From positions 1-10,172 of the forward strand of contig CATPCA010000285.1 of the NCBI GenBank assembly GCA_955652545.1: a stretch of DNA of 10,172 nucleotides, read 5' to 3'. Positions 6,693 through 10,172 of this stretch are shown piece by piece (positions within the stretch are counted from its first letter, which is position 1; the number at the start of each line of letters is the position of its first letter). This stretch comes from Candidatus Dormiibacterota bacterium. GTDB taxonomy: Bacteria; Chloroflexota; Dormibacteria; UBA8260. A model generated the notes under the pieces. That model was given only the letters and a program-made list of their open reading frames with translations, was not told where the DNA came from and ran no database searches. The position numbers and the translations under genes were made by a program.

Positions 6693-7178
6693 ATGGCCAA
6701 GGCCACCGCCGAGAAGCAGACCGATCCCACGCTGGCTCGCAACCGGCAGGCCACGCACGAGTACGAGATCCTCGAGAGGTTCGAGGCCGGCATCGAGCTC
6801 GCCGGCACCGAGGTGAAGGCGTTGCGCGGCGGTCGTACGAACCTGCGCGAGGGGTACGTGCGGGTCGAGAACGGCGAAGCCTGGCTGCTCGGCGTCAACA
6901 TCGCCGAGTACACGCAGGGACACCGTCGCAACCATGAGCCGCAGCGCCGGCGCCGCCTCCTGCTCCACAAACGGGAGATCGAGTATCTCGGGGCGAAGGT
7001 GGCGCAGCAGGGCCTGACATTGGTGCCCCTGCGCATCTACCTCAGGCGCAACCGCATCAAGCTGGAGTTCGGGCTGGCCCGCGGCAAGAAGCTGTGGGAC
7101 AAGCGTCAGGCGATCGCGGAGCGCGACGCGCGCCGCGACGTTGAGCGCGCTACCGCGCGGGCGCAGCGACTCGGCTGA
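6693..7178 (+). CDS. smpB: SsrA (tmRNA)-binding protein SmpB
   Basis: A 161-residue small basic protein that binds tmRNA and brings it to ribosomes stalled on broken messages for trans-translation. Conserved blocks are NRQATHEYEILERFEAGI (17-34), LAGTEVKALRGG (36-47), EYTQG (72-76), RRRLLLHKREIEYL (86-99), LVPLRIYL (110-117) and LARGKKLWDKR (128-138), the last being the usual GKK-x-x-DKR signature before the decoding-centre tail. The tail (139-161) is rich in Arg and Ala. Length is typical (about 150-165 aa). ATG 6693 is four bases after the fmt stop; only a weak G-rich stretch (6682-6685) could serve as ribosome site. The final nine codons overlap the convergent membrane glycosyltransferase gene. 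No ssrA gene, often a neighbour, is visible in the window. Confidence 0.97.
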   Translation: MAKATAEKQTDPTLARNRQATHEYEILERFEAGIELAGTEVKALRGGRTNLREGYVRVENGEAWLLGVNIAEYTQGHRRNHEPQRRRRLLLHKREIEYLGAKVAQQGLTLVPLRIYLRRNRIKLEFGLARGKKLWDKRQAIAERDARRDVERATARAQRLG

Positions 7179-8481
7179 CGGCGCCGCCGCGCAGCGCGCG
7201 CACCATGGTGAAGAGCAGACCCGCGGCGAGAAGCGCCGGCAGCGAGCACGCCTGCAGGAAAAACCACCACAGCGGTCCCGAGGAGATGCTGACGATGCTT
7301 TCCATGCTGATCGCCGCGATCACCGCGGCCCCGACGGCGCCGATGCCGACCAGGGCGGCGACGGTCCAGCCAGTCAACGCACGACGGTGCAGACCGCGCT
7401 CGTAGGCGAGCCCCGCAGAGGCGGCCAGCGCGATGAGCAGGTGGACGTACACCGGGTACCACGCGATCGACCCGACGAGCAGCATGGCGATGATCCCGCA
7501 GGCGAACTCCGCGCCCCGTTCGGCATGCGTCCGATGAGTCTTCCTGACCGCCAGCCAGAGGGCCATGACCGTCCCCACCGACAGCGCCGTGGCCAGTGCG
7601 TGTACCCACAGCGATGGGACGTCGTTGGCGAGCACAGAGTGGAGGTCGAGCCTGCTGACGACGCCATTCCACGTCTGGTTGTAGATCCAGCCGTTGTCGC
7701 GATTGAGGAAGGGAAACACGGAGGCGATGTACTGGTGGGTGACGGTCCAGCCCAGCGCGACGACGGCCAGGACGGCTGAGGCAGCCGCGGTGACCACGCC
7801 GGCAGCAGCCGCGCGCCACCAGCCGCGACGGGCGAGCACAACGAGCAGGACGATCGGCGCCAGCTTGATGCTCGCGGCAACGCCGAGCACGATCCCGCAG
7901 CGAGTGCGGTGGCCCGACAGGTAATCCGAGAGCGCCACAGCCAGGAGAAGGAAGATGACCAGGTTCATCTGGCCGTGCCAGAGGTTGTAGGTGGCGGGCG
8001 GGAAGGTGAGCGCGACAATGATGCCGACGCGCGCACGCGGCCAGGCCGCGGGAAGGAGCGCCCGCGCGGTGATCACGGCACCCGCGACGAGCGCGCCGAG
8101 CGACAGCCACAACCACGCCATCTCCTGCCATCGCGCCGACAGGAAGTCGAGCGGGCGGAGGAGCACAGCGGCGAACGGCGGGTAGATGAACCCCGACATC
8201 ACGATCGTGCCACTGTCGAAGGTGGCGTAGGGGCTGGAGCCCGCCGCCACCGCATGGGCCGCCTGCGAGTACGCGGCGAAGTCCTCGAACTCGCCGGCGA
8301 AATGGCCGAAGAGCGGCACCAGCACAAACGTGTAGGCGGTCGCAAGGCACGCCGCGATTGCGGCGGCCGTGATCACCAGGGATAGGGTCCGCCGGTCCCG
8401 CGCCGCCCGCTTCGCTCGCGGCGCGGCTTTGCGCCTCGTCATCACCGACACGCTGGAGAGTGTCGCGGCTGGCGCGTCCAC
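7150..8481 (-). CDS. GT87-type polytopic membrane glycosyltransferase (probable polyprenol-phosphate-mannose dependent)
   Basis: A 443-residue integral membrane protein resembling GT87 (DUF2029) glycosyltransferases, the GT-C fold group that includes mycobacterial mannosyltransferases using polyprenyl-phosphate-mannose on the outer membrane face. A basic N-terminus (R/K-rich, 14-31) precedes the first helix (about 33-57). The first extracytoplasmic loop has EFEDFAAYSQAA (64-75), an acidic D-F/Y site as expected for GT-C enzymes, then IYPPFAAVLLRPL (99-111). Further marks are LWHGQMNLVIFLLLAVAL (167-184), GVAASIKLAP (200-209), NQTWNG (268-273) and many helices to the C-terminus. The donor and acceptor cannot be read from sequence. 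The start is uncertain: GTG 8481 gives the longest form and is listed; ATG 8442 (residue 14) is a good alternative, and neither has a strong ribosome site. It follows hflX by 45 bases on the same strand and converges on smpB with a 29-base overlap. Confidence 0.82.
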   Translation of the reverse strand: MDAPAATLSSVSVMTRRKAAPRAKRAARDRRTLSLVITAAAIAACLATAYTFVLVPLFGHFAGEFEDFAAYSQAAHAVAAGSSPYATFDSGTIVMSGFIYPPFAAVLLRPLDFLSARWQEMAWLWLSLGALVAGAVITARALLPAAWPRARVGIIVALTFPPATYNLWHGQMNLVIFLLLAVALSDYLSGHRTRCGIVLGVAASIKLAPIVLLVVLARRGWWRAAAAGVVTAAASAVLAVVALGWTVTHQYIASVFPFLNRDNGWIYNQTWNGVVSRLDLHSVLANDVPSLWVHALATALSVGTVMALWLAVRKTHRTHAERGAEFACGIIAMLLVGSIAWYPVYVHLLIALAASAGLAYERGLHRRALTGWTVAALVGIGAVGAAVIAAISMESIVSISSGPLWWFFLQACSLPALLAAGLLFTMVRALRGGAVSRVAAPAR

Positions 8482-8526
8482 CGATCCCTGCGCGCGCGCG
8501 ACCGTTACCCAGGCGCGACCGAGCGG

Positions 8527-9786
8527 TCAGGAGGCGGCGCGGTGCGTCTGCTCGGGCTCCGAGCCCGGCTCAGGCTCGAGAGGCAGGTCGAAAGTCGTCC
8601 CGGCGGCCATGATCGGCCGATTGGCGCGGGTGTCGGGAACAGCGGCCGCGGCCAGCGCGTCGACGGCAGCGCGGAGGTCACGAAGCCCGGTGCCCTTGGT
8701 CGCGGAGACCAGCACCGGCGCGAGGCCGGCGATCTGGCCGAGCCGTTGCGCGATCTCGGTGGCCTCGGCGGCGGAGAGACGGTCGACCTTGTTGACGACG
8801 AGCACGGCGGGCTGATCGCAGTCCATCTCCTCGAGCGTCTCGAGGACGGTGGCCAGTTGAGCCTCGGCGTCAGGATGGACCGCGTCGACGACGATCGCCA
8901 GCAGGTGCGCCTCGCGCACCTCTTCCAGCGTGGCCGCGAAGGCCTCCACCAGCTCGTGAGGCAGAGACTGGATGAACCCGACCGTGTCGGTGACGATGAC
9001 CCGCCGCCCGCTGGCCAGGCCGAGCAGCCGCGAGGTGGGGTCGAGGGTGGCGAACAGCAGGTCGTCGGCGAGCACTGTTGAGTTGGTGAGCTTGTTGAGG
9101 AGCGTGGACTTGCCCGCGTTGGTGTAGCCGACCAGCGCACACGATGCCAGCGGCACCGCGGTGCGCGCGGTGCGCCGCGTGGCCCGCTGCCTCTCGATGG
9201 CGCGGAGGCGCTGGCGCAGCCGGCGCAGCTTCTGGTTGATCAGGCGGCGGTCCACCTCGATCTGCTTCTCACCCATGCCGCCGCGCATACCGCCGGTCCC
9301 GACCCGCCCGCGCTGCCGTTCGAGGTGGGCCCAGCCGCCGGCCAGGCGGGGCAGCTGGTGCTCGAGCTGCGCCATCTCCACCTGAACCCGGCCCTCGGCG
9401 CTGCGGGCCCGGCGAGCGAAGATCGACAGGATCACCTCGGTGCGATCCAGAACGGGGACGCCCCATCTCTCCTCGAGGTTGCGCTGCTGGCGGGGCGCCA
9501 GCTCATCGTTGATCAGCGCCGCCGGACCGCCCAGCTCCTGGATCCGCGCGCCCAGCGCGTCCACGGTGCCGGAGCCGAAGAACGTGGCCGGGTGGATCTC
9601 GCGGAGCGGCACCGGCGCCCGCTCGACGACCGTCGTCCGCAGCGTACGCGCCAGCTCTTCGAGCTCGTCGAGCTCGATCTCCGTCTGTTCGCGGTTCGAC
9701 CGCCCGAGAAAGGCACCCACGATCAGCACGTTCTCGATCGTTGCGGCGACGTCCGGGTCAGCGCCGCTTCGTCTCTGTCGGGCCAT
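8527..9786 (-). CDS. hflX: Ribosome-associated GTPase HflX
   Basis: A 419-residue GTPase of the Obg-HflX group that binds the large ribosomal subunit and splits stalled or idle 70S ribosomes, notably under heat or antibiotic stress. The N-terminal HflX domain (about 18-210) includes PATFFGSG (66-73), INDELAPRQQRNLE (92-105), VLDRTEVIL (112-120) and the glycine-rich GTGGMRGGMGEKQIEVDRR stretch (163-181), followed by an Arg-rich coiled region (181-208). GTPase motifs are G1 GYTNAGKS (220-227), G2 in LLFATLDPT (243-251), G3 DTVG (267-270), G4 NKVD (332-335) and G5 SATKG (361-365). The C-terminal end is a Glu/Pro-rich tail (402-412). Length matches typical HflX (about 400-430 aa). The ATG has AGGA five bases upstream, so the start is well supported. 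It is probably cotranscribed with the downstream glycosyltransferase. Confidence 0.96.
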   Translation of the reverse strand: MARQRRSGADPDVAATIENVLIVGAFLGRSNREQTEIELDELEELARTLRTTVVERAPVPLREIHPATFFGSGTVDALGARIQELGGPAALINDELAPRQQRNLEERWGVPVLDRTEVILSIFARRARSAEGRVQVEMAQLEHQLPRLAGGWAHLERQRGRVGTGGMRGGMGEKQIEVDRRLINQKLRRLRQRLRAIERQRATRRTARTAVPLASCALVGYTNAGKSTLLNKLTNSTVLADDLLFATLDPTSRLLGLASGRRVIVTDTVGFIQSLPHELVEAFAATLEEVREAHLLAIVVDAVHPDAEAQLATVLETLEEMDCDQPAVLVVNKVDRLSAAEATEIAQRLGQIAGLAPVLVSATKGTGLRDLRAAVDALAAAAVPDTRANRPIMAAGTTFDLPLEPEPGSEPEQTHRAAS

Positions 9787-9913
9787 GTGCGTCCTAGCCT
9801 ATTGCATCCTCAACGGCAGCGTGAAAGCCGGCCGGACCGGGCCTGCGGCTGTGCGATGCCGCCGCCCGTCCTCGACCACGCGCGGGAGATGCAGAACCGC
9901 AGCGAACCGTGAG
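9787..9913. other. Intergenic region upstream of hflX
   Basis: This 127-base stretch lies between the stop of the partial ParB-like gene and the hflX start, both on the minus strand. It is the longest gap in the window and the only place where an hflX promoter or a terminator of the upstream gene would be expected. I find no clear terminator: the best hairpin is a four-base GGCC stem within 9843-9858 followed by only three T residues on the minus strand. I find no confident promoter either. It may simply be a spacer inside an operon. Confidence 0.5.
9792..9795 (-). promoter_or_regulatory. Ribosome binding site of hflX
   Basis: On the minus strand AGGA stands five bases before the hflX ATG, a good Shine-Dalgarno position, supporting ATG at 9786 as the start. 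Confidence 0.6.
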
Positions 9914-10172
9914 TCAGCTGTGCTTGCGGGGCGCGCGAGGTGCGGGCATGGCCACCGGCTGCACGCGCGGTGGCGGCAGGTCGGCGATCCGGCACGGGAT
10001 GTCCGCGTCCTCATTGAGGTGGTAGCTGGCGCAGATGCGGTGGTAGCCGTCCGCGACGGTGAGGAGCCGGTCATGATCGAGGCCGCCGCGCACCAGCAGG
10101 ACAGGTGAGAGTCGCTCTCCCTTCTTCACCTTCTTGAGGTCCTTGGCCACCTCGGGATCAGTGCTGGGCAGC
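9914..10172 (-). CDS. Small ParB-like (ParB N-terminal/sulfiredoxin-like fold) hypothetical protein, 5' end missing
   Basis: This is the last 85 residues of a minus-strand gene whose beginning lies past the window edge. The visible part reads LPSTDPEVAKDLKKVKKGERLSPVL in two segments, then VLLVRGGLDHD, TVADGYHRICASYHL and ADIPCRIAD, ending in a Pro/Arg/Ala-rich tail. The K-G-x-x-L-S-P-V-L-L-V strand followed by an A-D-G-Y-H-R loop resembles the ParB N-terminal fold, where a D-G-x-H-R motif sits at the nucleotide or phosphate site. From memory, small uncharacterised soil-bacterial proteins share this ADGYHR-x-x-A-S-Y pattern. No DNA-binding helix-turn-helix is visible, so it is not a chromosome-partition ParB. 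The frame is open through the edge; GTG 10150 is in frame but falls inside the conserved-looking segment, so I treat the gene as partial. Function unknown. Confidence 0.7.
   Translation of the reverse strand, partial: LPSTDPEVAKDLKKVKKGERLSPVLLVRGGLDHDRLLTVADGYHRICASYHLNEDADIPCRIADLPPPRVQPVAMPAPRAPRKHS

Noticed and set aside
5834..7036. Minus-strand open frame of 400 codons opposite fmt and smpB
   Set aside because: Both genes on the plus strand have complete family motifs. The antisense translation is Arg/Gly/Ala-rich with no recognisable domain.
7145..7158. GCGCG-CTAC-CGCGC hairpin near the smpB 3' end as a terminator
   Set aside because: Only five stem pairs, no T-tract on either strand, and it lies inside coding sequence of both genes.
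7179..7400. tmRNA (ssrA) gene next to smpB
   Set aside because: The region is occupied by the convergent membrane protein gene, and I found no tRNA-like acceptor or tag sequence.
7141..7779. Plus-strand 212-codon frame opposite the GT87-type gene
   Set aside because: Charged low-complexity translation with many Arg, Asp and Gln residues; a mirror of the hydrophobic gene on the other strand.
7106..8350. Minus-strand 414-codon frame overlapping the GT87-type gene in another frame
   Set aside because: The alternative frame gives regular membrane helices and GT87 motifs; this one is Arg/His/Cys-rich without domains.
8490..8500. Alternating CG run between hflX and the GT87-type gene as a special structure
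   Set aside because: Eleven bases of alternating C and G are expected by chance at this base composition.
8553..8567. Seven-base inverted repeat CGGGCTC/GAGCCCG near the hflX 3' end
   Set aside because: It has a one-base centre, no T-tract follows, and it is explained by the Glu-Pro-rich C-terminal codons of hflX.
9796..9801. TAGGCT on the minus strand as a -10 box for hflX
   Set aside because: It abuts the AGGA ribosome site, so a transcript started from it would begin almost at the ATG and lose that site; no -35 at proper spacing is clear.

Overview
The window is GC-rich bacterial chromosome (roughly two-thirds G+C by eye) that is almost entirely coding. It holds twelve genes, the first and last cut by the window edges. 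I see no insertion sequence, prophage, CRISPR array, rRNA or tRNA gene. Most genes are recognisable housekeeping genes. I do not see a convincing undescribed system; the second-look items are departures from the usual form of known genes and one small partial gene of unknown role.

Left part, + strand (2-7178): a tightly packed cluster of nine genes, lspA (5' end missing), an rluD-type pseudouridine synthase, gmk, coaC, coaB, priA, def, fmt and smpB. Four junctions overlap by one to four bases (GTGA, TGATG, GTGA, ATGA), and the largest gap is under 30 bases, so this looks like one operon with translational coupling. Themes are lipoprotein maturation (LspA), rRNA modification (RluD), GMP phosphorylation (Gmk), coenzyme A synthesis (CoaC then CoaB), replication restart (PriA), N-formyl-methionine chemistry at both ends of translation (Fmt, Def) and ribosome rescue (SmpB). 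The gmk-coaBC-priA-def-fmt core order is widespread, but rpoZ, commonly between gmk and coaBC, is absent here, and coaC and coaB are separate frames.

Right part, - strand (7150-10172): read right to left, the end of a small ParB-like protein of unknown role, a 127-base gap, hflX (ribosome-splitting GTPase), a 45-base gap, then a multi-spanning GT87-type membrane glycosyltransferase. The last converges on smpB and overlaps its 3' end by 29 bases.

Organism: the high G+C suggests Actinomycetota or a high-GC relative of Chloroflexota (for example Dormibacterota). PriA keeps an intact Walker A motif, whereas many actinobacterial PriA proteins have a decayed one, which tilts me to the Chloroflexota/Dormibacterota side or a deep actinobacterial branch. 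This is a low-confidence inference from gene content and order.
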